A DNA stretch of 64,000 nt. Origin: Pomphorhynchus laevis. Taxonomy: Eukaryota; Acanthocephala; Palaeacanthocephala; Echinorhynchida; Pomphorhynchidae. Positions 32,970 to 45,020 of the stretch are shown in pieces (position 1 is the first letter of the stretch; every line of letters begins with the position of its first letter). The stretch lies in the NCBI GenBank assembly GCA_012934845.2, contig WNNJ02000521.1, positions 18,597-82,596 on the forward strand, written 5' to 3'. The position numbers and the translations under genes were made by a program. The notes under the pieces were generated by a model. The model had not been told where the DNA came from and made no database searches. It saw only the letters and a program-made list of their open reading frames with translations.

Positions 32970-35900
32970 TTAATCGTCATTTTCAACCGAATCGGCTGTC
33001 TGGGTTTTATCGTCCTCTGCACTATCATCAGTTGTTGTATCCTCATTGCACTCGTCGTCTTCTACCGAAGTTTCATCAACGGATTCTTCTTCGTTTGCTT
33101 TCTCCTTTTCATCCGCTTCCACATCCACATTCTCGTCCATGTCATTGTGATTGTTCTTGTACGTTATTACATCTTAGACAAATCTTCTCAGTCTCTTTCC
33201 TCTGTCCATTCAGCTGTCGTTTCTCCTGACAACGCATCGATTCCATTCCCAGTCGATTTCATCAAGAAGAGATCTTCCGCTACATCCATGACGTCTTCAT
33301 CTAATCGGTCCTAGTCATCATCGTTTAACATTCCTTGTTCGCCTGTATCGTGAACTTCACCTTCTGTCTAGGCAGCGGACGCGGCAATGATCGCCTCCAG
33401 CATACACGCCGAATTGCCACTTGGAGCAGCAGCGCTTAGACGCTGTATGAGGAATACACCTGCGCGCTGGTCTGCAATGACCCTACCTAGCATCTTTCCC
33501 GAATCTTCGAAGAACTTGGCGGCCGAAGGACCAAATGCTCCAAGTGTATCGATAGCTAACGGCATAAATAGATATTAGTATGGTGAATACATTCGTACTT
33601 GTGCGTTTTCAATTCCTCTGCATCCGTTGATACATCCTGTGCCATCAATGGCACGAGTAATGTGACTCTTTGCCAGCGTGTTTGGACATGTTAAGTACCA
33701 TACCAAGAGCTTTCTGCTCTTTAATGGTATTAGAGATTCACCATCGGGTCATTCGCCGTCAATTCGGCTAAGACCATTTGGCTCTAGTCGACAGAGAGCG
33801 TCGGCGGCTGTAAGTGTCATCTTGATTAGGTTATTAACCTCAGCATGGTGGGTGTAACGACTGCGTGCTCTAGGGCAATCCAATCCATGTCTTCCGAAAC
33901 AGTCGATTCGTGATCCACAACTGCATACCTGGGTTTTACAGATCGGTAGGCTCAAACGCAAAGCAACAGCAATTGTCATGCTATTGTCGTTCAGTCGAGT
34001 TCCAAACGTTGTCAACGGTATTGCCTGCAGAAATGCTCCGGAAAATGGAGACAAAGCTGCTTTCAGTCGTGCTATGCTAACCTCATCCGTAGCACTCCGA
34101 ACTAGGCTTTCGCGACATATATTTAGCAATGGTTGAGTCGACTGTCTCTGAGGTGTGTTTCCAGTGGAATAACAGTCCGCATATGCTTTGCCACTCCAGC
34201 AATCCCAGTACATAAGCCGCGTCGTCATCTGCTATAAAACCAGGCCGGACGTTTTCTAGTATTCAACCCGTTAGATTCTGAGATCCGATTACCGACGCCA
34301 AATAGACTGGCCCGGCGGTATTTTGTATTGATGGGATTCCCAGTCATCCCATTCTAATCGGTAATGTTGCCTGATTCCACGCGCTGTCGTTCAGCGGGAT
34401 ATTAAGAGTGTTCTTCAGAGCTAACCGTAGCATTTCGTCGTATTTCTGGATTTCGTTGCTTTGGTAGCATGGCGAGAATCGTATACGTGGGTTACTTTTG
34501 GTAGAGCGAATGCATTCTGTAACAGAAACACCACATCGTGTCTAGCCATCAACTTAAGTCGTGTGATTGTTCGATCTAACTGTATTGTTGCTTGTTCCAA
34601 ATGCATGCCAACCGATTTATTAGCGCCCACTGGATCTCCAAGCATTTCAGATACGTCCGGGCTGATTAGTTTTGCTCCAGGGAAAATATACTCGATCGCT
34701 TTGTACAGCGATAAATCCTTTGTGATAATCTCACAAAAGATTTACTAGGCCGAGAACATAACCTAAATCTGCTATGCGACTAATATCGGAGATCAGTTCG
34801 GTGCTGTCACTCCCAATCGTACAGTCGTCCATGTACCACGCAGAAATAAGGAAATCGTCGATTCGACCATCTCATGTATAGTAGCACAAAATAGCAAAGG
34901 CCCAAGCGGATCGCCTTGCTGTACTCTCTGATCTGAAGGCACCACAAACTTTCCGAAGTAAATATCGCTCGTTTTAGCGTACCATGTTTTTATCCATGGC
35001 AGATTTACAGGAAATCGTCTAGAAATTACCTCGAAAATCGGGTCCCGGCTTACACAGTTAAAAGCGTTCTAAAAATTTATCTTCAGAAGAGCGGATCCCG
35101 GTGTCAGATCATTGCGCAAAAAATTACGCCTTGCATGGACGATTGCTTCCGCTTCTCGTTTTACACCGACTCTAAATTGGTGAGGCATTAAGAATTCTAA
35201 TGCCATATCAGATACTCGGCGATTTGCAACCTTGTCGATTATTCGGCGCAACGTATTCCCCATAGCAATAGGGCGAATACCCCGTCCGGCTTCATAAGGC
35301 TAAACGCTTTGCTCCGCAAAAGTCCGAGGATACTCAGAGTGGTACCTGTCCAGGCAGTGCTGAATTTACAAAATAGGTCAGCGCATCGATGAGTCGACTT
35401 CCGTTTATTCCTGCGAATGGTCTAGTTAAGTCGAGTAAGTGCAGTGCGCTCAACCCATCGATGCCCAAGGACGGAGCTCTTGGTAATGATCGCAAAGCTG
35501 ACACTATAAGGAGTCGGGTAACCGAAGAGAAATCGACAACAACATCGTCTGACTGCGTTAAATGGGATGACGTTTCACTGTTTGGATGTTTCGCACGCAT
35601 AATGTTAAATAGCTGTTTGTCTGGAGTAGCAATGTTATTGGCAGAGCTAATCAAGCGAATTGCCCCAGTCACGTCCCCATCGTTGATGTTTTCGGACACT
35701 CATCGACAGAGACGGTGTTCTTCTCGCTCAGCGGTGTTAGCCCCATCAGCTTCTTCGCGTTTCGGTATATGGAGAGCCACAGGTTTAGCTAGTAGAGATG
35801 CTCTGTTAAATGTATTGCACCGTTCACGGTATGTGGTCGCTTAACGCTTTTGTGACGTGTCCATCGGTTTGCTTGGGTGGAAGTTCAAGCGCGTATTTTG

Positions 35901-36399
35901 GAAAACATAGAAGCTCAGCCCATACCAATTGTTCCGACGGCGTCTTCACTACCGAGGTAAGCAATGACGCCAATTTTCCAGTTACAGCTCATCTGATCCC
36001 CCGTGGGATTCTTCGTACTGTACGTGTCTCCGCACTCATCCATCTATTTGAAACTGTTTTTACACATATATCATTTGTAGTTGTGTCTTTATCTTGTTGA
36101 AGATGGGAGATATCAACGCTGTTGTGGATATACCGATTCAAAGGTGTGGCAATAGCTACCGGTGGCATACCCGAACCGCGACATCCAGGGGCACGGCCAT
36201 GTTTACGAAAAAGTCCACTTGCTCCTGCGACGAAACTACGATGGCAGACTGGACATCGTACATTTATAGTTGACAGTTCCTTGTTTTGTACGTTTTGATA
36301 ATTCTGGTTTGGTGCTTTCATGAAGCTTTGGCTATTGATGTTGGGATGATGTACTGGCTGTTGTGTAAGAGTATCCGGTAAATTGTATATTAGTCTCAC
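32970..36399 (-). pseudogene. R2-like LINE: zinc finger, RT, zinc knuckle, nuclease-like tail, acidic C-terminus
   Basis: A 3.4-kb minus-strand polymerase ORF, almost complete but split by about five frameshifts or stops. From the N-terminus: a Cys/His finger CPVCHRSF...RKHGRAPGCRG (~36,180-36,290); a linker with ALRSLPRAPSLGIDGLSALHL; RT blocks HQFRVGVKREAEAIVHARRN and KINFKNAFNCVSRD, a VQQGDPLGPLLFC block, and a YMDD box near 34,825-34,840; then a thumb-like stretch (LMARHDVVFLLQNAFALPKVTHV). The C-terminal part has a knuckle CSCGSRIDCFGRHGLDC, HHAEVNNLI, LEPNGLSRIDGE and, further on, LLVWYLTCPNTLAKSHI, resembling the CCHC plus restriction-like nuclease of R2-type LINEs. It then adds PLAIDTLGAFGPSA and a long acidic tail ending SVENDD. 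Clade assignment is from motif order and needs a tree; a related family of RT proteins in marine invertebrates is the other possibility. Confidence 0.75.
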
Positions 36400-39300
36400 A
36401 ATGTATATATTTTATATATTTGTATATATTTTGAACTGAAATCTGGAATGTATAAGAAAAGAATAAGAAAAGAATTTTTAATAATTAATAATAATTGAAA
36501 AGTTATTAATAATTGATATTTTCATAAAGTTATTGTTTAGTTCTTTTCAAATCAAAAAGCAAATTTTCTCAAAAATTTGCTTTTTGCTTTTTGCAGCTTG
36601 AGACAGATGAGGAAGAAAATTCAAAAGTACAATATGATAAAAATCCTATTTTTATGTCGAAAATGTATAATAATTATTAAACTATTATTTAATTAAATTA
36701 ATAACCGCTATAACGTCATCATACTCATATATTTAATGTCAAATATTTTTTACATTTTGTCAACTATACATTTACAAAATATCGTTTCATTTATCAATTA
36801 ACAAGTATTTATGTAATTAAAATAATTAATATTAAAATCATATTTTGTAAAATAATTTAACATTAAATTATTAGATTTTTAGTTATTAATAATTGATATT
36901 TTAATAAAGTTATTGTTTAGTCCTTTTCAAATCAAAAAGCAAATTTTCTCAAAAAGATGTTTAAATAAAACCGTATGACATTAATTTTGGAACTTTTCTG
37001 ACAATAATTTGGAGCTTTACCAATGGGACATTAGAACTCAAGGAAAAAAATTATATGGTAAAAATAGTCAATTTATAACTCTAAAATAAAAATAACGCAG
37101 ATTTTCAAAATGTAAAATTAGTGAATTTTAAAATAATTATAAGATTACAAAAGTAAATAGAGGAAATACATCATTGGGAATGTATTTTGGCCAGCTGCTA
37201 GGATCAGGAGGATTAAAGCCAAAATATCATAACGTAATAGTTTCGCCCGATGACAATTTCTCTTAATTCTATCACAGTGAGTATTGTATTAAATAAAGAT
37301 GTTGAATTATCGGCTCATAAAAATGTTGAGTTATAGTTTACTCTACATTTAAAGTCGCGCTTATCTTTAACATTCTAATACGTGTAGGAGCATAACTCCA
37401 AAAATTGCTCCTATACATATTTTGTTTTTATGAAAAGAAAAACAAAATGTTGTAATTATGGTATTTAAAGCAATGAAACTATAAGTTGATTCATACGTCT
37501 TCTAGCGATTTAATGATTTTCCACTGCTCTCTTGTCAATAAAACTCCAAATACGGATTCCACGGAATCACTTATGTAAATCTACAAAATGTAAACTCAGT
37601 AATCGTCTCAATTAAGAAAGTACCGTATTAAACAGGGATTTCGAACATTTCGAAGGGCTACCAACGACAAATATGTGTTTATCTTCATCACAAACACTAA
37701 AATGAAATTGCATTTGAGCATACATCATATAGATTTCCGAAATTTATTTGTATAAATCAAATTATATCATGTGAGCTACAAAAGTTGTAAAGTACGCATA
37801 TAACGGAACCAAGTATTTTATAAAATGGTGTTTTCTACTTAGAAATTCAGATAAAAGTATTTTCTGATATCTAAGTGATTTTGGTTAAGCTTATAATATC
37901 AGCATCACAAAAAATAGTGGCCCTTATATTCTCAATTATATGATACAATGATGATTAATCAAATTCTATTTTAATAGAGTTGTCTTTTGAAATTTATTGT
38001 TTAATGTTTTGCCAAAGCATAGAATCAAAAACGGTGAAACTTGCCAAAGCATTAGTAAATCACAAAATAATCTCATTATTGATATATTTATATAAATTAC
38101 CAAAATCATAGAATAAATAATTACAAAATCATTTGAAAAATCATGTTATTAAGACATTAAAACTTGTTTCGATCATTCTTTACTAAATGATAATATTTTC
38201 CAATATCAAGTAAATACTGTTTTTAAGCGAAACCATTGAATAGCAAAAATACAAACCCTGAAGCGATGGTTTTCTCATAAATGAACAACAAATCGCTTAG
38301 TACATAGAAATCTTCTTAAATAAAGATTAATCGTATGTCAGTAATATTCTTTAGAATCCTTAATTTTCCAAATACGAAATTGACCTATAGATAGTAACGA
38401 GTTTTCATAAAGGTGCAATAGATAAGAAAATCGTTAGCATGCAAATATCTCATTTGAATATTACAATATTAAAAAATGTTTGTAAGAAATTTTAATTAAA
38501 CAATTTAGGAAGTCACTGGATTCTGTTTCGCTCATCTTTAACCAAAAGACTTTTTGGATAACACAATTCAAAATATACTTGATAAAAATGAATTTTAAAT
38601 TACTTTATAGACTAACATTCCTTACAACGTTGCTTTAAAAACTATTAAGATTATAGCAAATAAAATGTAAGGACATAATTATCATCAAAATATACGCAGA
38701 AAGTCCTGTTCGAGTCTTGAATGACTTCAAGTGAGCCCGTAATAGTTAAAATCGTCAATCGCGTATCGATTAGAGCAAAGAGCAATAAAATAGTTTCGAA
38801 GTGGTAAGTATATCAGATTATAAATATTAAAATATTTTCAAAATATTTATTATATGTATTTTATAGTCGATAATATAAAAATATGACGACCGATTCTATT
38901 TAATTTTATATAAAATGTGATATAAAATTTTTACTGACAAAAACTTTGATCAACGAAATTAATCTTTACATTAACAAGTTAATGTAATTTATAGTCTAAT
39001 AATATAAAAACATAATGACCATAATTATAATTTTTTTCATTTTTTTCAGAACACTCAAATAAAACATATACACATATCAACCGTAAATAATTATAATATT
39101 ATTAATAATAATATTTTTATATTATTATTTTAATTATATAAAACACAATATCATATAATTCTATTTGATTTTATATTAAATTTGGGCGAATAAAATGTGA
39201 TGTAAAATTTATTAAATACATTTTAATAATTATATTTTGTATGATCAACGAAATTAATCTTTACAAATAGATTTTACCAATAAGACAAGTTACTGTTAAG

Positions 39301-40240
39301 ATTCATTAAATAATAGCAGAATAATCATTTAAAAAACAACCAGTTAGATACAAGGGTGATATACATCATTGTAATCATGCAAACGACACTACCAACATCT
39401 TTAATTTAAAAAGGATAATTAAAATGTCCAAGTGCTTAGTGTTACCTTCAACCACCAATGATGTTTGATCTGAACAATTTCGGCGTCCCGATAATTATTA
39501 AAGGAATCTGGGAATTGCTCATTTAAACATTGCTTCGACAAATTACTAAAATGAAGAAATTTTGCTCCAATTAATTGAATGTTTATATTTAGTTTGTTTG
39601 ATAATGTTCTCACTGCGTATTCAGAACAAACTTTTATTAGCTCTTTCAAATAAAAAAATATAATTTATTTAAAGTTTAATGACGTTACTACCATGCAATC
39701 TTTTAATTTTCATATCAGTAAATTAGAAAGAAATAGATCCTTTTAATGTGCTCGATGATCAATTGATTGATCCTTTGTTTTTTAATTAATCGATCCTTTT
39801 AATGTGCTATTTGACAAATTTTGACTGATATTGAAATGTAGCGCGTATGACTGCTTGGGTTTACCAGGATATAAAGAGTTGCAAATTAATTCAATTGCCC
39901 TGTATGCCTAATTGGGACAAATTGTAAGTTTCGTTTCTGGTGATGCTAGCAGCAGCTAGTGAAGTATAAATATAAATTAGTGTTGTATTGATTCTGCTCC
40001 TAATTAAAAAATTGATCAAATCATTTTTATATTAGTGATCATCATCACTTTCTACGCTTTTGCTGCTTAATAAAACTTAAGCACAAACTGAAAATTTGAT
40101 ATTTTATTTAAACACAAATTTATTCGAAAGGATTAATGCAATTTAGAAGTTTGGCATCCTACGAATTTAAACCGTAAAGGATTACTTTCGAACCTTGAAA
40201 GTAATCTATCTCAGTTCGCTCACTTGAAAATTGTTTTAAA
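36400..40240. other. A+T-rich non-coding region with one direct repeat pair
   Basis: No gene, tRNA or mobile element recognised. A ~70-bp block (TTATTAATAATTGATATTTT through AAATCAAAAAGCAAATTTTC) occurs at 36,504-36,576 and 36,883-36,956 in the same direction, 379 bp apart. In the first copy the AGCAAATTTT end continues into its own complement, making a hairpin. The frame at 39419-39649 is unrecognised. Confidence 0.55.
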
Positions 40241-42655
40241 GCATCACTCCCGCGCGTTCTCTGTCCCTCTCCCGACGATTTAAATTCATGTTCTCTTCAG
40301 ACACTCGAATTTTTCCAGATCAAACCTAATCCGAAATCGCTAAACTCTCTTCTGCCGTATCGAAAAACGTCGTCGCTAGTAAAACGGCGAAACATCTCTT
40401 TCAATCCGAAGCAACGACGGAAATTTTTAAGTTTTCCACACCCTAAAAGTCGATGGGGCTCCATCTCCCCTATGTGTTTTCTCCTCTAGTCTCTACCCTT
40501 TACGCCTAAAGCTCCTCAACACTGGATATATTCTCCATTCTCCATATGTAGCATGGTTTGCCTCATATTTATCCGACCGTTCTTTTCGCGTCTGCTCTAA
40601 TTCATCATCCTACCCTCCCATCCATATTTTCTGCGGGGTCCCACAATATTCAGTCCTAGGTTACCTTCTTCTTAGATCTTCTCTTGCTCTTAAAGCCTCA
40701 ACCTTACCGTCGCTTGCACTGTACCCAGTGGTTTGACATCCAATGCGTACTTTCAAAGCGTTGACTCCGTAATTATTTTTGAGTCTATCACCGCTCTCTC
40801 ATACGTGATATCCGCTCACTCACTCAATTTCTTCGTTATACCTATCTTGCTCTTCGCCTGTATCATCACAATTTACGACGTACCAAAATCAATCCCCATG
40901 ATTATTCATCATTTCTACAGACCAAAGTATCCAAGTTGCTCACTCACACCCCGTATACATCCAATCGCACTATACCCCGCTTCACTCATTATCACAGAAA
41001 CTTTTGATCTTCTCTCTGTCTCACCTACCGAATTCTCATATGTACTCATGTGTTTGCCCGACAAAATCTTATATGCCAACCCCTTCCTCCCCATACTTAA
41101 ATCCATATGCTCATCGATATCCCCTTTCCTCACCACCTTGTTTAACTCGTCCATCCACAGTCGTATCTTTCTTTAACACTAAAAATCCGCCATTTTTCGT
41201 CCCATCCTTTAGAAACGATCGCTCGACCCCTCACTTCCTTCTAGCTATCGCCCAATTTCTCTCATCCCTACTCTTTCCAAGCTCTTAGAGCGCCTTATCT
41301 TAATACAGATCAACGTTTATCTCGCTTCATCCGATCTGTACTCTCTTTTCCAATCCGCTTTTCGTTCTAATCACTTCACTGAAATCACCTGCATAAAAGT
41401 TTACAACGAGCTACTCATTTCTCGTGACAAGGTTCTATATAGCTTTTTCATATACTTCGACCTCTCATTCATGTGAGTAATGAGGATGAAGTGGTCGACA
41501 TCGTCGACCACTTCATCCTCATTACTCACCTTCATTATGATTACGGCTTTTATTCCTCTTCCGTAGCATGGCTTGCCTCATATCTATCTAACCGCTTTTT
41601 TTCTCGCGTATGTTCTAATTCATCATCCTGACCTCCCATCCCTATTTTCTGCGGGATCCTACAAGGTCAGTAATAGGTCCCCTGCTTTTCGTTCTTATGC
41701 TAGGCGACCTCTCTCCGTTTACCACACCTTACCCCTTTAATGTCATGTCATACGCCGATGACATACTCATCTATGATTATAAACCCGCCCATCGCATACA
41801 CGATATCGGAATTTCCTCATCCAACTGTCTTTTTTCTATCTACAAAAGCCTCTACTATATTCATCTCGTTCTTAATCCCGACAAGTCCAAAATAATTTGG
41901 ATGCTCCCCCGTCAGCCTAACATTTCTCCTCACCGGTATCTTTTGCCTCATCAATAATCCTCATAATCCAGAATCTCATTTTCCTAGGCTTCTATTTCGA
42001 TGATCACCTTCCCATTAAACAATTTGACCGTGATAAGGTCTGCTCGTCTAACTTAATTCTCCGTGACATCCGCAGTATCCGCCCCCTTATCGACTTCCAT
42101 TCTTGTATGTCTCTTTTTTAATCGCTTCGCTTCCTTATAACCGATTACCGCATCAGCATGTTCGTTAATTCTTCACAATCCATCATCCTACCCCTACTAT
42201 ACATCATCAACTCCGCCGTTCGAGTACTCATACGTCTTCGTCGCTTCGACCACACATCCACATATCTTGCCCAACTCGCCTGTCCCACCATTTACATTAC
42301 CATTCAACTCCGCCTTCTTCTAGTAACTTTTCGTCTCATCGCTGTCTTCCCCATCGTTCATCAACCTTCCTTTCTTCGATGACACTCGCCCTACATCTCT
42401 ATCACTGCGTTTCCGTCATTATCTCTTATTTCACATTCCCAATCACACCGACAACTACCGTATCCGATCCTTCATGGTCGCAGCCATACTCGCCTAGAAT
42501 TAGCTCCTTTTCGACGTCCGCCGCGTTCCCTGCTCTATCACATTCAAATACCTCCATCGTTCCCACCCTCTCGACACATGATTTAGATTTTTATATTGGT
42601 CATGTAAGCGTACGCCGGCACGCATTTTCCAAGTTAAAATAAATCATTTTTTGTC
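40241..42655 (+). pseudogene. CR1/L2-like LINE copies C/D, rearranged mosaic
   Basis: Plus-strand remains of the family of copies A and B. The first piece (about 40,241-40,730) matches the 5' region and endonuclease start, then jumps to RT (CGVPQ-like near 40,635). The second piece restarts in the linker before RT (40,735) and runs on: RT start, FNVMSYADDILIYDYKPAHRI with an intact YADD at about 41,735-41,800, the arm RIINSAVRVL-like IINSAVRVLIRLRRFDHTSTYLAQL at 42,190-42,280, and the 3' tail with a slightly decayed hairpin (42608-42623). A 57-bp palindrome sits inside RT. Internal deletion, duplicated order and frameshifts make it inactive; it looks older than copies A and B. Confidence 0.82.
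41473..41529. repeat. 57-bp perfect palindrome inside LINE RT
   Basis: 27-bp arms around a 3-base loop (ATC). The right arm is ordinary LINE sequence (the VDHFILI-type part of RT); the left arm is its exact complement and replaces LINE sequence. This looks like a single template-switch (foldback) event. Confidence 0.95.
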
Positions 42656-44142
42656 TTGTATTTTTTCTTGAGAATTAAAACAATAACTCATGAAAATAGA
42701 ACGCTATTTATCAATATGAATGGTATATCAAATTACATTATAAAATACATATTTTAATATTAAATAATATTTAATATTAAAATATTAAAATATATATTAT
42801 TTAATATATATTTTTAATATTATTTATAATATTAAAATATTATAATATCAAAATATTATATTTTGATATATTTTCTAAAATATAATAAGAGTTTAAACAG
42901 CATTTATAAACAACAGACATAAACATAATGTCTTCCACTTTTCACACGGGACTTTTTCTTACAGGACAAACAAAATCAATTAGTAGCAAAAATTGCAATC
43001 TAATTCTGTATATATTAGAACTTACATTGTTAAGTTTGAAATTTTTTCACAGTCAGATTTGAACCTTACAGGATAATTGTCTTTGTGCAATTGTAATGAA
43101 TATGGATAAAAAATTTGAATAACCTCAAAAACATTATACGGGCCAATAACCATTTTTATTTCAAATACTGTCAGATGTTGATGCATATGTATAAATATAT
43201 GTGCGCACCTAAGCAAACATAATAAACGATCCACAATACTAAAAAAGGCAATGTGTATCGTTTTTATCTATTAAATTATCAAATGCCCAACTAGAAATTG
43301 CAAAAATATTATATTAAGGCATTTTATCACAGATAAATATATACATATATAATCAGATAGATATTATATGTTATATAATATAGTTGTATTAACTACGGCT
43401 GGGACTTAATAAGGCTGGACTATAAACTATGTGTAGGACTTGATATTTTTTGTTTGATTTTTTTAGTAACCTAGTTTAAAATATGTATCTATTAAATTAG
43501 TTAATTGTTTTTGAAGAAGGCCAATATCATTACATATTTTGATAAATTTGATTACAAAGTAATTTATTCTAATACAAAACTGATTAATTATTATCCATCC
43601 ATAAAAATTTTCAGCCATAAAAATTTTAGATGTTGATGTAGATGCATGAATATCTGGGCACATCTAGGCTAATATAATAAGGGCAATTTTTAATGTTATT
43701 ATTTAACTAAACTATCAAAAATATTATATATAACGCTATTTTAACAAATATTTATTCACAACTGCAATACAACAGATGTAGTGTATCTAATACTCTGTGT
43801 ACATGTGCACTGCAACAAATTAGATAAACATATCAAATGTGGAAAACTTGATTTAGGCAACACATATATAATATACAGCATAATAGTCAAACTAGTTTCA
43901 TAAACATATGAGATTAAGAAGACATTATATTAAAAACTATAAATTATTTATTTTAGAACATATTATCGAAGAAAATAAGTCAATTTTAAATTGAAAATTA
44001 TTATATGGAGAAGATTTTTGGATTAAAACGCTCATTCCATGCACCGATAAAATTATTCCTGACGTCAAAATTTGCTGAAAATGAGGGTTATTAATATTAC
44101 AGTAGTGATGTGATGATACTACCTACTATTAGTGAAAGCCCA
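42656..44142. other. A+T-rich non-coding region
   Basis: TATA-rich low complexity at 42,740-42,890. Two loosely similar stretches around GATGTTGATG(C/T)A...ATGTGC/GGGCAC at 43,170-43,210 and 43,625-43,665 suggest an old local duplication. No gene recognised. Confidence 0.45.
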
Positions 44143-44172
44143 CTAGAGGTAGTGGGCTTCCACTACCTCTAG
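44131..44172. repeat. two overlapping, mutually exclusive hairpins
   Basis: CTAGAGGTAGTGG (44143-44155) pairs perfectly with CCACTACCTCTAG (44160-44172). Alternatively GCCCACTA (44138-44145) pairs with TAGTGGGC (44150-44157). Lies just upstream of a LINE ORF1. Confidence 0.7.
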
Positions 44173-44204
44173 CGTTTTGCTCGGCGCCTATTGATACTGC
44201 CGAG

Positions 44205-45020
44205 ATCCTGGCTAAGTCATTGTTCAACCCATTCCTGGGGTGCAAATTGAAATTCCAGCTACTTGACTAGGATGATCTCACATTCCCCCACTGCAACTCC
44301 TGTCACAAATGAGGGCATTTGCGTTCTAATTGCAATGCTATCCGGAAGTGTCGTGTTTGCAGTTCGCAGAGTTGCCCGCATGCAGCTGGAGGGAAATGTG
44401 AAGCAACCCCTAAGTGCTCAAATTGTGGACGTGACCATCCCGCCTGGTCCAGGAAATGCATTTTTTTAAAACAATACAGATCTAAATTCTTCTCACCAAC
44501 ACAAGCCATTAAAGAGGCTTCCAGCTTCTCAAATTTCGCCTCTAGATTGTTCGATAAGGATATACTTAGACTGCTTGATTCGAATAAATAAAGTATTCTA
44601 GAGTCAATCGAAAGCCTTATTGCTAAACAACTTGCTGTATTGTTTACAGCTCCGGAAATCTCTAAACAAACTATCGTGGATGAGTTTACTATTCTATCAT
44701 CAACGGCAACTTTATCATCCAAAGAGAGGAGAGCTTAAGCTTATCCCATCCCCTATCAAGATCGGTAATCTCCTGAAGAGTAGGAAAATAAGGGGAAATG
44801 AAGATGCTGCCCATGGTAAAGTACCTGCCCCGAATGGTTCTAGTGACGGGAAAGGGAACTTTCCCGTTCCTAGCTCCTTGTAGGTAGGCAATCCCACATC
44901 CAATTAATCCATCACAACGCAGAGTAGTCGTGAGCCCTTTTCACTGAATATCCTTCAGTGGAATTCGGGAGGTGCTTCTGCCCTTAGACTTCTATATGGT
45001 AGAGATGCAGATGTTATAGT
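44205..45020 (+). pseudogene. I/Jockey-like LINE: ORF1 zinc knuckles and endonuclease start
   Basis: ORF1 of a plus-strand LINE. The frame at 44319-44591 has CCHC-type knuckles CRVCSSQSCPHAAGGKC and CSNCGRDHPAWSRKC, preceded in frame by C..C.KxGH-like sequence. A serine-rich C-terminal part follows in broken frames to about 44,740. From about 44,950, LNILQWNSGGASALRLLYGR then DADVIVLL reads as the first two blocks of an apurinic-type endonuclease (ILQWN..., DV..LQET). It breaks off near 45,020 at the minus-strand insertion and resumes near 47,043. Stops are frequent. Confidence 0.7.

Noticed and set aside
33032-33578. Plus-strand frames in the R2-like LINE
   Set aside because: Antisense shadows of the acidic tail and C-terminal domain.
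41004-41288. Alternative plus-strand frame in the LINE mosaic
   Set aside because: Second frame of the same decayed RT linker produced by a frameshift; not a separate gene.
43022-43663. Two minus-strand frames of about 70 codons
   Set aside because: A+T-rich, no motif, no conservation clue; likely chance.
44715-44903. Minus-strand frame rich in Pro/Ser/Leu
   Set aside because: Shadow of the plus-strand LINE ORF1 region.
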